Shown here: in pieces, positions 26,844-35,945 of the stretch
How positions within the stretch are numbered: the stretch's first letter is position 1
Layout of the letters: each line of letters begins with the position of its first letter
NCBI RefSeq assembly: GCF_001027545.1
Contig: NZ_CP009498.1
Span: 1,054,001 to 1,118,000, forward strand
Direction of reading: 5' to 3'
DNA from: Endomicrobium proavitum
Lineage (GTDB): Bacteria; Elusimicrobiota; Endomicrobiia; Endomicrobiales; Endomicrobiaceae
Length of the DNA: 64,000 nt
Position numbers and translations under genes: made by a program
Notes under the pieces: model-generated
The model's database searches: none
The model's input: the letters and a program-made list of their open reading frames with translations, nothing else
Told to the model about the DNA's origin: nothing

Positions 26844-28955
26844 ATGAAAAAAAATAAAAAATTTAAACGTGTTTTAAAGATTGCCGGATTTGTGGCGGTT
26901 CTGGCGCTTGTTTTTTGGATTGCGCTTGAAATAATGCTTGCGGATTTGCCGTCAATAAGCCGGCTTGAAGATTATACCCCTAATCTTTCTACAAAAATTT
27001 ACGATAAAGACAACAATCTTATAGCCGAACTTTTCACCGAAAGAAGAGTTCTTGTGCCCATAAACGATATTCCGGTAAATCTTCAAAACGCTTTTATAGC
27101 AATTGAAGACAATGATTTTTTTGAGCACTGGGGCATTTCTACAAAGGGTATAATGCGCGCGTTTTCAAGAATATTTATTAAAAGAAGAGTTGCCGAAGGC
27201 GGTTCTACAATAACGCAGCAGCTTGCAAAAACCATATTTTTAACTCCTGAAAAAACCGTAACCAGAAAAATAAAAGAAGTTTTACTGACGATACAGCTTG
27301 AAAAAGAGTATTCAAAAGATGAAATTTTACAATTTTACATAAACCAAATTTACTTCGGAAACGGCGCATACGGAGCGCAGTCTGCGGCAAAAATATATTT
27401 TAATAAAAACGTTGAAGATTTAAATCTTGCGGAATGTGCAACGCTTGCGGCTATGCCGAAATCTCCGAATTATTACAATCCTTTTAAAAACCCGAAAGCC
27501 TCTTTAAACAGAAGAAACACGGTTTTAGACAGAATGCAGAGCCTTAACTACATAACAAAAGAGCAGGAAGACGAAGCGTTGAAAGTTGCTTTACCCGTAA
27601 AAGAAACGCCGGAAAACTTTGTTGCAGGCAACTACTTTGTAGAATTTTTGAGGATAATGCTTGAACCTAAATACGGAACAAACGTTTTATTTAGAGGCGG
27701 GCTTTCCATATACACAACGCTTGACATGCAAGCTCAAGGCGCAGCGGAAAAATCTCTAAACGAAGCGCTTGCAAAATTTGACGAAACCAGAACCGGATAT
27801 TTTGAAGCGGCAGGCAGAGAACCGGTGAAAGTTCAGGGCGCGCTTATTGCCATGGACGTAAAAACAGGCGCCATACGCGCAATGGTAGGCGGAAGAGATT
27901 TTAAAGATTCTCAATTTAACAGAGCCACGCAGGCTAAACGCCAGCCGGGTTCTTCTTTCAAACCGTTTGTATATCTTGCGGCAATAGAGTCCGGGCTTAA
28001 CGCCGCCACGCTTCTTGACGACGAGCCGATGGTTTTTGTGCACAACGGAACAAATTACGATTTACTTTCAAGAGATCCCGCATACATTGAAGATATTGCG
28101 GAAACAATAACCGAAGAAGATTTAATTGACACAAATAAAATATGGATGCCCTCAAACTACGGCAAAACTTTCAGAGGTTCGGTAACTTTAAGAACCGCGC
28201 TGGCGCTTTCAATAAACATCTGCGCGATAGAAACTATAATGAGAGTAACTCCTATGGCGGTAATACGCGAAGCAAGAAAACTCGGGCTTACAACGCCGCT
28301 TACAAACACAATGTCTTTGGCTTTGGGTTCCAGCGACGTAACGCTTCAGGAAATGGTTTCGGCATACGCCACTTTTGGTTCCGGCGGAGTAAAAACTACT
28401 CCCTATGTTATAAATAAAATTACCGACAAAGACGGAAAAATTTTAGAGCAGAATATTCCCCAGCAGCAAGAAGTGCTGTCGCCGCAGGTTTGTTTTGTTA
28501 TGACCAACATGCTTAAATCCGTAATAGAAAGAGGAAGCGGCTGGTATGCAAAATATTTAGGAAGACCCGCCGCCGGAAAAACAGGAACCACAAACGAATC
28601 AAGCGACGCATGGTTTATAGGATATACTCCGCAGCTTGCCGCAGGCGTTTGGGTAGGATACGACGACAGAACTATTTCTCTTGGAGAAAAATCTACCGGC
28701 GGAGCTCTGGCTTGCCCTATATGGACAAACTTCATGAGAGACGCTTTGGCCGGAAAACCGGTGTTAGATTTTAACCAGCCCGATAACATAGAGTGGGCGT
28801 TAATAGACGCAAAAACCGGACTTCTTGCATTAAGCAAAACTCCCGGCGCGTTTCTGGAAGCGTTTATAAAAGGAACAGCCCCGTCGCAATATTTTGACAG
28901 AGCATTTTCAGATTCCGAAAGACAAGCGCTAACCATTGAGGAAGCGGGATTTTAA
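26844..28955 (+). CDS. Penicillin-binding protein 1A (bifunctional)
   Basis: A 703-residue class A penicillin-binding protein starting at ATG 26844 (SD GGAG 6 bases upstream; a TTG at 26832 would only add four residues). One N-terminal membrane segment, then the glycosyltransferase domain with AIEDNDFFEHWGIS and GGSTITQQLAK, and the transpeptidase domain with PGSSFKPF (SXXK), SIN and AAGKTGTTN. It polymerises and cross-links peptidoglycan in the periplasm. Its TAA stop is shared with a heptamer-type element beginning TAAACGACAATTAG. Confidence 0.93.
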   Translation: MKKNKKFKRVLKIAGFVAVLALVFWIALEIMLADLPSISRLEDYTPNLSTKIYDKDNNLIAELFTERRVLVPINDIPVNLQNAFIAIEDNDFFEHWGISTKGIMRAFSRIFIKRRVAEGGSTITQQLAKTIFLTPEKTVTRKIKEVLLTIQLEKEYSKDEILQFYINQIYFGNGAYGAQSAAKIYFNKNVEDLNLAECATLAAMPKSPNYYNPFKNPKASLNRRNTVLDRMQSLNYITKEQEDEALKVALPVKETPENFVAGNYFVEFLRIMLEPKYGTNVLFRGGLSIYTTLDMQAQGAAEKSLNEALAKFDETRTGYFEAAGREPVKVQGALIAMDVKTGAIRAMVGGRDFKDSQFNRATQAKRQPGSSFKPFVYLAAIESGLNAATLLDDEPMVFVHNGTNYDLLSRDPAYIEDIAETITEEDLIDTNKIWMPSNYGKTFRGSVTLRTALALSINICAIETIMRVTPMAVIREARKLGLTTPLTNTMSLALGSSDVTLQEMVSAYATFGSGGVKTTPYVINKITDKDGKILEQNIPQQQEVLSPQVCFVMTNMLKSVIERGSGWYAKYLGRPAAGKTGTTNESSDAWFIGYTPQLAAGVWVGYDDRTISLGEKSTGGALACPIWTNFMRDALAGKPVLDFNQPDNIEWALIDAKTGLLALSKTPGAFLEAFIKGTAPSQYFDRAFSDSERQALTIEEAGF

Positions 28956-29033
28956 ACGACAATTAGAACAGCAAAGTGGAAAGTGAAAAGTGAAATTAAC
29001 GGCAACTGCTAAACGGCAATTACAAATTATTAA
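28953..29033 (+). repeat. Composite heptamer-type repeat after PBP1A
   Basis: It begins at the PBP1A stop codon (TAAACGACAATTAG), continues with AGTGGAA, AGTGAAA, AGTGAAA units at about 28976-28996, then TTAACGGCAACTGC and AAACGGCAATTACAAATTA. The first array resembles those around the four-helix-bundle gene at 61 kb; the second resembles the one at 24162-24194. Confidence 0.65.
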
Positions 29034-29034
29034 T

Positions 29035-29072
29035 AAAAAAGAGTCGCGCATAATATGCGCGACTCTTTTTTA
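29035..29072. terminator. Bidirectional terminator
   Basis: GAGTCGCGCATA (29041-29052) pairs with TATGCGCGACTC (29054-29065); A run on the left, T run on the right. It lies between PBP1A and the convergent HD-domain gene. Confidence 0.88.
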
Positions 29073-29108
29073 TTATTTGTTATCCTAAACAAAGTGTTCG
29101 TAATGGTT

Positions 29109-30287
29109 TTATCTAAAGTAGTCAAAAATCTGTTTAAAATTTAAATTGCCTTTTTTAATGTTTGAGTATTTATCATAAACGGTTTGTTTGGATTTTAGAA
29201 GGGTTTCGGATTTTATTCCGTATTCCAAAGACATTGAGGCTTCAACATAGGCGCAAAGTTTGTCGCAAATTTCAGTGAGCGTTCCGTCAATAGCGTTATA
29301 TTTTGCATCGTTAAAATCCGCGGCGTTTTTTACTTCTTTAACTTTCCCGTTTTCCGTTATTTTATCCGCAAATTCGTTTTCTATAAAATACTGCATTTGC
29401 GCATGCCAGCTTTCGGGAATTAACGGAAGAATTTTTTCATCAACCTGTTTTTTCTCATAAATTTTTATTATATCTTCAAGCCCGGCTATGGAAGATTTTA
29501 TGGGTTTTACTATATCTTTTGTAAGAATCTCCGGCAAATCGTGAAAAAGCGCCGAATAGAAATTATTAAAAATTCTGGCGTCTGAAGCATTCATTTCTTT
29601 TGAAAATATATAAGAAAAAATAGCCGCGGTAAGCATGTGCCCAAGAACCGTTGTTTTAGGAATTCTGAAAGCCTGCGCCCAGCGCTGCTGAAAACGCAAC
29701 TGTCCGCACAAATCCAAAAAACCGTAATATTTTTTATTTATTATCAGCTTTCTTATTCCTGACAAATCGTCAAAAGTAGCGATGGCTTCGTCTATTGACT
29801 GTTTAGTTTTTTCTATGCCGTAAAGCATTGCGTTCCAAGGATATATTATGCCGAACTCCCACTTTGTGGACATGCAGTGAGCGGCGCTTAAAATTCTTTT
29901 TTCAAATTTTGCATAGTCAGGATTTGTAAAATATTCGTCAAAATTTTCTCTTATGCCGCCGCCCAAAGCGGACAAATCTTCATCAAGATTTTCAACCACC
30001 CATTTGTGCAGCTCTTTTTCTTTTTTGGACATTAACTCGTGAAAAACTTCAGGTTTTAAATCCGTAAGCATTATACGCTGGAAAAATTCAAAAATTCCGC
30101 CTTCTATTAATTTTATCCAGTCAACGCTGCGCCCGTTTTCTTCCTCAAATTTTGCCACAATATAAGCAATAATCATTTTGTGAGCCTGTTTATCAAGCTC
30201 AAAAAAATCAAACGGGCGGATATGGTCGTTCCACCTTAATATATTTGCGGCGGAAAAAATTCTTAAAACTAAATCTTTCGTTATCAT
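29109..30287 (-). CDS. HD-domain phosphohydrolase
   Basis: A 392-residue protein. Metal-binding HD residues are seen in TVLGHMLTAAIFS and SALFHDLPEILTKD, the pattern of YfbR-like nucleotidases and related HD hydrolases. The N-terminal 180 residues are helical and also look HD-like without the full motif set. Substrate is unknown. It overlaps the downstream membrane-protein gene by 4 bases, within a run of same-strand small genes. Confidence 0.75.
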   Translation of the reverse strand: MITKDLVLRIFSAANILRWNDHIRPFDFFELDKQAHKMIIAYIVAKFEEENGRSVDWIKLIEGGIFEFFQRIMLTDLKPEVFHELMSKKEKELHKWVVENLDEDLSALGGGIRENFDEYFTNPDYAKFEKRILSAAHCMSTKWEFGIIYPWNAMLYGIEKTKQSIDEAIATFDDLSGIRKLIINKKYYGFLDLCGQLRFQQRWAQAFRIPKTTVLGHMLTAAIFSYIFSKEMNASDARIFNNFYSALFHDLPEILTKDIVKPIKSSIAGLEDIIKIYEKKQVDEKILPLIPESWHAQMQYFIENEFADKITENGKVKEVKNAADFNDAKYNAIDGTLTEICDKLCAYVEASMSLEYGIKSETLLKSKQTVYDKYSNIKKGNLNFKQIFDYFR

Positions 30288-30661
30288 TTGCGCTTCCCGT
30301 AAACTTTAATTTCGGCGTTATTTGTTCCGATAAACAAATTTAAAATTATACTTACTATGCTAAACACTGCCGCTCCCCAAAACGCGCTCCAAAAACCCGC
30401 TACATAAAAACCTTTCACTAATTCCGAAGTTAAATACAGCAAAAAAGCATTTATTACAAGAGTAAAAAGTCCGAGAGTTAAAATATTTACGGGCAAAGTT
30501 AAAATTAGAAGTATCGGTTTTATTACGGCGTTAAGAATTGCTATTACAAGAGCTGCCGCAATGAGCGTTCCCCATTGCGTTATGCTTGTTCCGCCGACTA
30601 CGTTTACAACCACAAGCAGAGCGAAAATATTTATTATTATTCTGATGATAAAGTTTTTCAT
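30284..30661 (-). CDS. Small phage-holin-4-family membrane protein
   Basis: A 125-residue protein with about four membrane segments (INIFALLVVVNVVGGTSI, VIAILNAVIKPILLILTLP, GLFTLVINAFLLYLTSELV, FSIVSIILNLFI). This matches the PF04020 family, named after phage holins but found widely as a chromosomal membrane protein of unknown role. No phage genes adjoin it. Confidence 0.8.
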   Translation of the reverse strand: MKNFIIRIIINIFALLVVVNVVGGTSITQWGTLIAAALVIAILNAVIKPILLILTLPVNILTLGLFTLVINAFLLYLTSELVKGFYVAGFWSAFWGAAVFSIVSIILNLFIGTNNAEIKVYGKRK

Positions 30662-31374
30662 TATTTTTTCTCCATGTAATATTTTCTCTTTTGCTGCGGC
30701 ACTTTCTCTAAAGAATATCTAAGCATAGTTCTTGGCATAACAGCGGCGTATTTATCTAAAAACCCGTAAAGCGCGCCTATATTGCGCTTGCCTGCTTCTC
30801 TTAACATCCAACCGGACGCTTTATGCATTAAATCGTGTTTGTGGTTTAAAAAAAATTCGGCAAGCTTTAAAGTTTCAGCCGTTTTACCGCGCTTAATAAA
30901 ATAAAAAGTTGAAAGCATTGCAATTCGTTCTTCCCAAAGGTTTTTGGATTTGGCAAGTTTCCACAAATCTTCAGACAAATTATTATACCAATACTCGCCG
31001 GTAATTAACGGAGCGGTTAAATCAACCAAGTCCCAATTGTTGATGTATTTTGTATTTTTTAAATATATTTTTACTATCTTTTTTTTCTCTTTAATGTCTG
31101 CGCGTTTATATTTTTCAATTAAAACAGTCAAAGCAAAAAAACGAACTTCGTGCACTTTATGTTTTAAAAAAATTTCCGTTTCCTTAAGCGTAAGTTCTTT
31201 ATAATACTTTTTAGATATAGCGCGCGTTTGAGGAACCGTTAAACCCCAAAATAAGTCGCCCTCGCCGTATTCGCCTTTTCCGGTTTTAAAAAACCTAAGG
31301 TGATGCTGCGCCAAAACTTTATTTCCGTGTTTTTTAATTTCAGATAGTATATTTACCGTTTTTTTATCTGACAT
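30661..31374 (-). CDS. AlkD-like DNA alkylation repair protein
   Basis: A 237-residue helical-repeat (HEAT/ARM) protein of the AlkD DNA-glycosylase family, recognisable from GVTVPQTRAISKKYYKEL-like text, the LHKVHEVRFFALTVL repeat, INNWDLVDLTAP and MLREAGKRN. AlkD removes 3- and 7-alkylated purines. It begins within the last bases of the upstream HhH gene (11-base overlap). Confidence 0.88.
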   Translation of the reverse strand: MSDKKTVNILSEIKKHGNKVLAQHHLRFFKTGKGEYGEGDLFWGLTVPQTRAISKKYYKELTLKETEIFLKHKVHEVRFFALTVLIEKYKRADIKEKKKIVKIYLKNTKYINNWDLVDLTAPLITGEYWYNNLSEDLWKLAKSKNLWEERIAMLSTFYFIKRGKTAETLKLAEFFLNHKHDLMHKASGWMLREAGKRNIGALYGFLDKYAAVMPRTMLRYSLEKVPQQKRKYYMEKK

Positions 31375-31618
31375 CTTTCCAGTTCCACCATTTTAATTTT
31401 TGAGGGTTTCTGCCGCCACGGGCAAAATAGACGGCGCACCTATATACATAAAGAACGCATCTGTCTTGTTTTTTAGAAGTTAATTCGCAGAGACGGTCGT
31501 ATAACGCTTGCGGATTTTTATTTTTTAAATCTTCCGCAAAATTTATCCCAAGCGACAGCAAATCTTTTTTTGTGCTTTTGCCTACGCCCGGGATAGTAAG
31601 TAAATCTGTTTTAATCAT
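31364..31618 (-). CDS. Cdd1-like helix-hairpin-helix protein
   Basis: An 84-residue protein: a helix-hairpin-helix (LLTIPGVGKSTKKDLLSLGI) followed by a conserved cysteine-containing half (DRCVLYVYRCAVYFARGGR) and KLKWWNWKD at the end. This is the Cdd1/pathogenicity-locus family, probably nucleic-acid binding. It lies upstream of the AlkD-like gene and overlaps it, suggesting a DNA-repair context. Confidence 0.82.
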   Translation of the reverse strand: MIKTDLLTIPGVGKSTKKDLLSLGINFAEDLKNKNPQALYDRLCELTSKKQDRCVLYVYRCAVYFARGGRNPQKLKWWNWKDVR

Positions 31619-31791
31619 TAGAAACTAAAATGCACGTTGCTTACAAAAAGCCAGAAATACAATAAATAGACGAGCGCGGAAAAAATTAAAACCGACACAA
31701 ATTTCGGTTTAAAACTTTTTTGGAAAATAGGAAACAAAAGCGCAAAAACAACGCCGAAAATTAAAGCGTAAACCAAAAGATTAAGCGACAT
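31618..31791 (-). CDS. 57-residue predicted membrane protein
   Basis: An open frame of 57 codons starting ATG at 31791 with a good AGGAG site 6 bases upstream, and ending TAA at 31618-31620 which overlaps the ATG of the HhH gene (TAATG). Two hydrophobic segments are visible: LLVYALIFGVVFALLFPIF and SVLIFSALVYLLYFWLFV, separated by a basic KSFKPKF. It is the first gene of the operon. A 7-bp hairpin (AGCGCAA, CAACA, TTGCGCT at 31826-31844) lies in its leader. Function unknown. Confidence 0.7.
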   Translation of the reverse strand: MSLNLLVYALIFGVVFALLFPIFQKSFKPKFVSVLIFSALVYLLYFWLFVSNVHFSF

Positions 31792-31899
31792 GTTTTTCTC
31801 CTTTTTAAGGACACCGTCTTTTTTTAGCGCAACAACATTGCGCTGAGATGTTATAATTTTATCAAATTAAATTTAAAAAAATACATATATTATATTATG

Positions 31900-31929
31900 T
31901 TGAAAAATACGCCTGAACAATGATATAAT
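31900..31929 (+). promoter_or_regulatory. Promoter for the tRNA-Ser locus
   Basis: TTGAAA at 31900-31905, 18-base spacer, TATAAT at 31924-31929. Transcription would begin just before 31944, where the tRNA-Ser-like 5' end starts. Confidence 0.75.
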
Positions 31930-31943
31930 TTCAAAGCTGTAAC

Positions 31944-32106
31944 GGAGAGGTGTCCGAGTGGGCGACAGTCTGACGAATAAGTCAGACGCGTCTTGGAGCG
32001 GGCGCGAGTCGGTGAGCGCACCGGAACCAACTCATGGGCAAGATGTAAGTTTACAATTTGATTAATGAGTTTCATATAGTTGCAACATACATATATGTTA
32101 ATACCT
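31944..32106 (+). ncRNA. 163-bp structured segment starting with a duplicated tRNA-Ser 5' end
   Basis: The first 18 bases are identical to the first 18 of the intact tRNA-Ser at 32107 (GGAGAGGTGTCCGAGTGG), but the rest is not tRNA. It contains a strong hairpin GTCTGAC, GAATAA, GTCAGAC at about 31969-31988, then a nested structure: TCTTG pairs with CAAGA, GAGT with ACTC, and CGGTG with CACCG around loop AGCG. It lies between the promoter and the real tRNA. It may be a processed leader RNA or a small insertion that regenerated the tRNA end. No known RNA family is recognised. Confidence 0.45.
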
Positions 32107-32193
32107 GGAGAGGTGTCCGAGTGGTTGAAGGAGTTAGTCTCGAAAACTAATATACGGGAAACCGTATCGGGGGTTCAAATCCCCCCCTCTCCG
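32107..32193 (+). tRNA. tRNA-Ser (anticodon CGA)
   Basis: Acceptor GGAGAGG pairs with CCTCTCC, discriminator G at 32193. Anticodon stem TTAGT/ACTAA holds CTCGAAA, anticodon CGA. The long variable arm TACGGGAAACCGTA and T loop TTCAAAT are typical for serine tRNA. CCA is not encoded. Confidence 0.95.
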
Positions 32194-32299
32194 TCGATTT
32201 TTGAGAATTAAAAACCGGACATGTAGCAAATAAGCCAAAGCGCCGAAGACGGGTATGCCGCTGTTTGTCTATATTGATTAAACGCTCACAGGACTTAAA

Positions 32300-34306
32300 A
32301 TGATTAAAGAATACAATTTTGAAAAATACTTTGATTGTCTTTTAAAAATAATTCCTATCAGCATAGCCGCGCTTATAGCGCTTAGCGTTTATAGGATTTT
32401 TTTCTTTTTTCATTTTGCGGATTTTACAACGCTTAACGCAATGACCTTTTACGTTTTAAAAGCTTTTTGGCTTGGGTTTCGTTTTGATCTTGCGGTCGTG
32501 GCGTATATTAACTCTTTCGTAATAGTTATTTTAACATTCATTCTTCTTTTTAGAAGTTTAAAGGTTTTCAAGTTTACGGTTTTTATAATAAAAATATATT
32601 ATTGGGTAGCATTTAGCTTTTTAGCGTTTCTGGCGGCTGTAGATTTTGGTTTTTACACATATTTTAACGAGCGTATAAATATTTTAATTTTTGAATTTTT
32701 CCGCGACGACACACCGGCGCTGATGTCCACAATAGTAAAAGATTCTCGCTTTCCCGTAGCGGTAATAATACTTTTTACCGTAAGCGTAATTTCTTACAAA
32801 TTAAGCTCGTGGACTGCAAAAAAATTTTTAAACAGACAGTGTATAATAGACACGTCTTTCTGGGGCGGGTTTTTAAAAACTTTCATTATTATTTTTACGC
32901 TTTTTATAACTTTTGTTTTTATGCGCGGAACCGTTTCAATGTTTCCCCTCGGTATTTTCCACACGCAGATTTCTCCGAACATTTTCATAAATAAAATTTC
33001 AATTTCGCCGGCGCACGCGCTTACCGACGCTATACAATCTAAAGCCGAACAAGCGAAAACCGTGGACGTTGCGGAAAAAATCGGCATTCCCAAAGAAGAT
33101 ATTAATATTTCAGCGTTTTACAAAACTTCGCAATTTAACAATGCCGCGCAAGAAATTCGCCCTAACGTAGTTTTTATAGTTATGGAAGATTTCGGCGAAC
33201 TTCCCGTTTTATACAACAGCAAAAAATTTGACGTTTTGGGCGAGCTCAAAAAACATTTTGACGAAGATATTGTTTTCTACAACTTTTTAGCGGCGGGAAG
33301 AATAACCATTCACGCGCTGGAAACCACAATTCTTAATATGCCGCAAAGACCGTATGCGCTGCAGATTACGCAAAGCCCTGCCGCTTTTAACAAGTATGCA
33401 AGCGCCTCGGTTGTGCCGTATAAAAATTCAGGATACAATACTTCCGCAATTTACGGCGGAAGTTTAAAATGGCGCGCAATAGATTCATTTTTTATTACTC
33501 AGGGGTTTGATAATATTTACGGCGAGGGCGACATAAAAAATGAATATAGGCATCAGTGGGGAATAAACGACGCTCAATTTTTTGAACTTGTTTTAAGAGA
33601 GCTTAAAAAAGAAAGCGATGCTCCGAAATTTATTTACGGCATGTCCACCGGCGCACATGTGCCGTATGAAACGCCCCCTTATTACAAACCGCTGCCTCTT
33701 GAAACGCCTAAAGAACTTTTAGAAAAAATGCCCGGCATGTCAAAAGAATATATTGACCAAATGTTTAAAACCTATCAGTTTGCAAACAGAGAAATTGCAA
33801 AATTTATAAGCGCGGTAAAAAAATCAGAGCTTGCGGACAACACAATAATAGTTGTTACCGGCGACCACAATTTAAGAGAATTTCCGGGGCTTACGCGCGA
33901 AGAATTATTTAGAAAATACGCCGTGCCGCTTTATATTTACGTTCCTAAAAAATTAAAAAGACCCATGAACATAAACGAAGCCGGCAGTCATACGGACATA
34001 ATGCCTACGCTTTACGATTTGTCGCTTTCAAGACAAAAGTATATTTCAGCCGGAACAAGTTTGGCAGACAACGGTAAAAAACACATAGCTTTTAACAGCG
34101 ACGGTTTTATTTTATCGGGCAATAAAGCGGCGCTCTATAACGTAGATTCTAAAACCGCTCAATATTTTATTTTTGATTTGAAAACAAAACTTTTATCCGA
34201 AACCCAAGCAACAAAAGAACACAACGACATGATTGAATATTACAAACAAACCATTGCCGCAGCCGACGTTTATTTAAATCAAAAAAATCAAAACAAAGGA
34301 GAGTAA
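32300..34306 (+). CDS. LTA synthase-like membrane phosphotransferase/sulfatase
   Basis: A 668-residue protein with about five N-terminal membrane segments (to residue about 220) and a large extracytoplasmic sulfatase-fold domain. VVFIVMEDFGE provides metal-binding acidic residues, GRITIHALETTILNMPQRPY places a threonine or similar at the nucleophile site, and VVTGDHNLRE and the terminal SHTD give the remaining metal ligands. The family includes LtaS and phosphoglycerol or phosphoethanolamine transferases. In a diderm it more likely decorates a glycan or lipid than makes lipoteichoic acid. LemA follows after one base. Confidence 0.82.
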   Translation: MIKEYNFEKYFDCLLKIIPISIAALIALSVYRIFFFFHFADFTTLNAMTFYVLKAFWLGFRFDLAVVAYINSFVIVILTFILLFRSLKVFKFTVFIIKIYYWVAFSFLAFLAAVDFGFYTYFNERINILIFEFFRDDTPALMSTIVKDSRFPVAVIILFTVSVISYKLSSWTAKKFLNRQCIIDTSFWGGFLKTFIIIFTLFITFVFMRGTVSMFPLGIFHTQISPNIFINKISISPAHALTDAIQSKAEQAKTVDVAEKIGIPKEDINISAFYKTSQFNNAAQEIRPNVVFIVMEDFGELPVLYNSKKFDVLGELKKHFDEDIVFYNFLAAGRITIHALETTILNMPQRPYALQITQSPAAFNKYASASVVPYKNSGYNTSAIYGGSLKWRAIDSFFITQGFDNIYGEGDIKNEYRHQWGINDAQFFELVLRELKKESDAPKFIYGMSTGAHVPYETPPYYKPLPLETPKELLEKMPGMSKEYIDQMFKTYQFANREIAKFISAVKKSELADNTIIVVTGDHNLREFPGLTREELFRKYAVPLYIYVPKKLKRPMNINEAGSHTDIMPTLYDLSLSRQKYISAGTSLADNGKKHIAFNSDGFILSGNKAALYNVDSKTAQYFIFDLKTKLLSETQATKEHNDMIEYYKQTIAAADVYLNQKNQNKGE

Positions 34307-34307
34307 A

Positions 34308-34874
34308 ATGCTTAACGCAATTTTAATTATTTTGATAATTCTTATACTTATCGCAGGTTTGTATTTTTTAGCTACATACAATAAATTTGTAACTTTAAAA
34401 AACAGGGTTAAAGAAGCATGGAGCGACATTGAAGTTCAAATGAAACGCCGCTATGACCTTATTCCTAACCTTGTGGAAACCGTAAAAGGTTACGCCAAGC
34501 ACGAAAGCGGAACTTTAGAAGCCGTAATAAAAGCAAGAAACGCCGCGATATCGGCAAACTCGGTTGAAGATAAAGCAAAAGCCGAAAACGTTTTGTCGGG
34601 AACTTTAAAATCTATTTTCGCGCTTTCCGAAAGTTACCCTAACCTTAAAGCCAACGAAAACTTTTTAGAACTTCAGCGCGAGCTTACCGACACGGAAAAT
34701 AAACTTCAGGCGGCAAGAAGATTTTATAACTCCAACGTTTTAGCGTTAAATACAAAACTTGAAATGTTTCCAAGCAATATAATAGGGAATGCGTTTGGAT
34801 TTAAAGCGCAGGAATTTTTCAAACTTGACGAAACCGAACAAGCCGCAAAACAACCCGTAAAAGTTTCTTTTTAA
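34308..34874 (+). CDS. lemA: LemA family protein
   Basis: A 188-residue protein: one N-terminal membrane segment (about 4-24) and a helical domain with the LemA pattern NKFVTLKNRVKEAWSDIEVQ, KRRYDLIPNLVETVKGYA and RRFYNSNVLALNTKLEMFP. LemA proteins are of unknown biochemical role but commonly accompany HtpX-type peptidases, which follow here after three bases. Confidence 0.92.
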   Translation: MLNAILIILIILILIAGLYFLATYNKFVTLKNRVKEAWSDIEVQMKRRYDLIPNLVETVKGYAKHESGTLEAVIKARNAAISANSVEDKAKAENVLSGTLKSIFALSESYPNLKANENFLELQRELTDTENKLQAARRFYNSNVLALNTKLEMFPSNIIGNAFGFKAQEFFKLDETEQAAKQPVKVSF

Positions 34875-34877
34875 CAA

Positions 34878-35876
34878 ATGCCAAAAATAACAACTTACGA
34901 TTTTATAGATTCCAACACAAGAAAAACCGCATTGCTTATGGTTTTATTTCCCATAAGCCTTGCGGCTTTAATTTATATTGCGCTTTTAATTTTAGGCGCC
35001 GCGCATTCCGCCGACACAACGGCAAACGCGGCAAAACTTTCGCCCGTAATGTTTGCCAATGAAATTGCAATTTACGCTATCCCCGTAATTTCCGCGGCTG
35101 CAATTTTGTGGGTAATAATAAGTTATTTTTTCGGACAGAATTTTATTTTGTCTGCCGCGGGCGCAGTTGAACTTACAAAAAACAACTCTCCGGAAGTTAT
35201 AAGAATTGTAGAAAATATAGCGTTGACCTCAGGGCTTCCAATGCCGAAAGTTTACGCAATTAACGACGAAGGTCTTAACGCTTTTGCCACAGGAAGAGAT
35301 CCGAAACATTCTTACATAGCTTTAACAAAAGGCATTATAAATAAATTAGATAAACCGGAACTTGAAGGCGTTATAGCGCACGAAATGGCGCACATAGGAA
35401 ACAGAGATATCAAACTTATGCTTATAACGGTTGTGTGCATAAGTTTTGCCACAATTGCCGCGGAAATTCTATTAAGAGTAGCGCTTTCAAAAGGAAGAAG
35501 CTCTTCAAAAAATAAAGGGCAAGCGCAGCTTTTATTTTTAGCTCTTGCTTTGGTTTTTTACATTTACGGATACTTTGTAGCCCCGCTTATTAAACTTGCT
35601 CTTTCAAGAACAAGAGAATATCAGGCAGACGCAACGGCAGCGTTAATAACAAGAAACCCTCAAGGGCTTGCAAGCGCCCTTCGCAAAATTTCAGAAAATT
35701 CAACGGTTGAAAAATTAAAAGATAAAGAAACCGTAGCGGCAATGTGCATAGAAACCCCGTTGTCTAAAGAAAAACAAAATTCTCTTTTCTCAAAAATATC
35801 AGGACTATATTCAACCCACCCGCCAATTGAAAAAAGAATTAAAGCTCTAATGGAAATGGATGGGCAGAGAACGTAA
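34878..35876 (+). CDS. htpX: M48 family membrane metallopeptidase (HtpX-like)
   Basis: A 332-residue peptidase with four membrane segments (two before, two after the zinc site). The zinc motif is HEMAH within GVIAHEMAHIGNRD, and the third ligand lies in SRTREYQADATAA. It would degrade misfolded membrane proteins. It is paired with lemA, a conserved arrangement. The start at 34878 follows the lemA stop closely. Confidence 0.92.
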   Translation: MPKITTYDFIDSNTRKTALLMVLFPISLAALIYIALLILGAAHSADTTANAAKLSPVMFANEIAIYAIPVISAAAILWVIISYFFGQNFILSAAGAVELTKNNSPEVIRIVENIALTSGLPMPKVYAINDEGLNAFATGRDPKHSYIALTKGIINKLDKPELEGVIAHEMAHIGNRDIKLMLITVVCISFATIAAEILLRVALSKGRSSSKNKGQAQLLFLALALVFYIYGYFVAPLIKLALSRTREYQADATAALITRNPQGLASALRKISENSTVEKLKDKETVAAMCIETPLSKEKQNSLFSKISGLYSTHPPIEKRIKALMEMDGQRT

Positions 35877-35945
35877 AAAATAATTTTAATTTATATAATA
35901 AAACAAATGCTTAATGTAAATTTTTTGCAACTTTGCGGAGGCGTT

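Noticed and set aside
30284-30661. Prophage sign from the holin-like gene
   Set aside because: The family is common in chromosomes and no phage gene is near.
31890-32075. Minus-strand 61-codon frame
   Set aside because: It lies over the promoter and structured RNA segment and has no ribosome-binding site or family signal.
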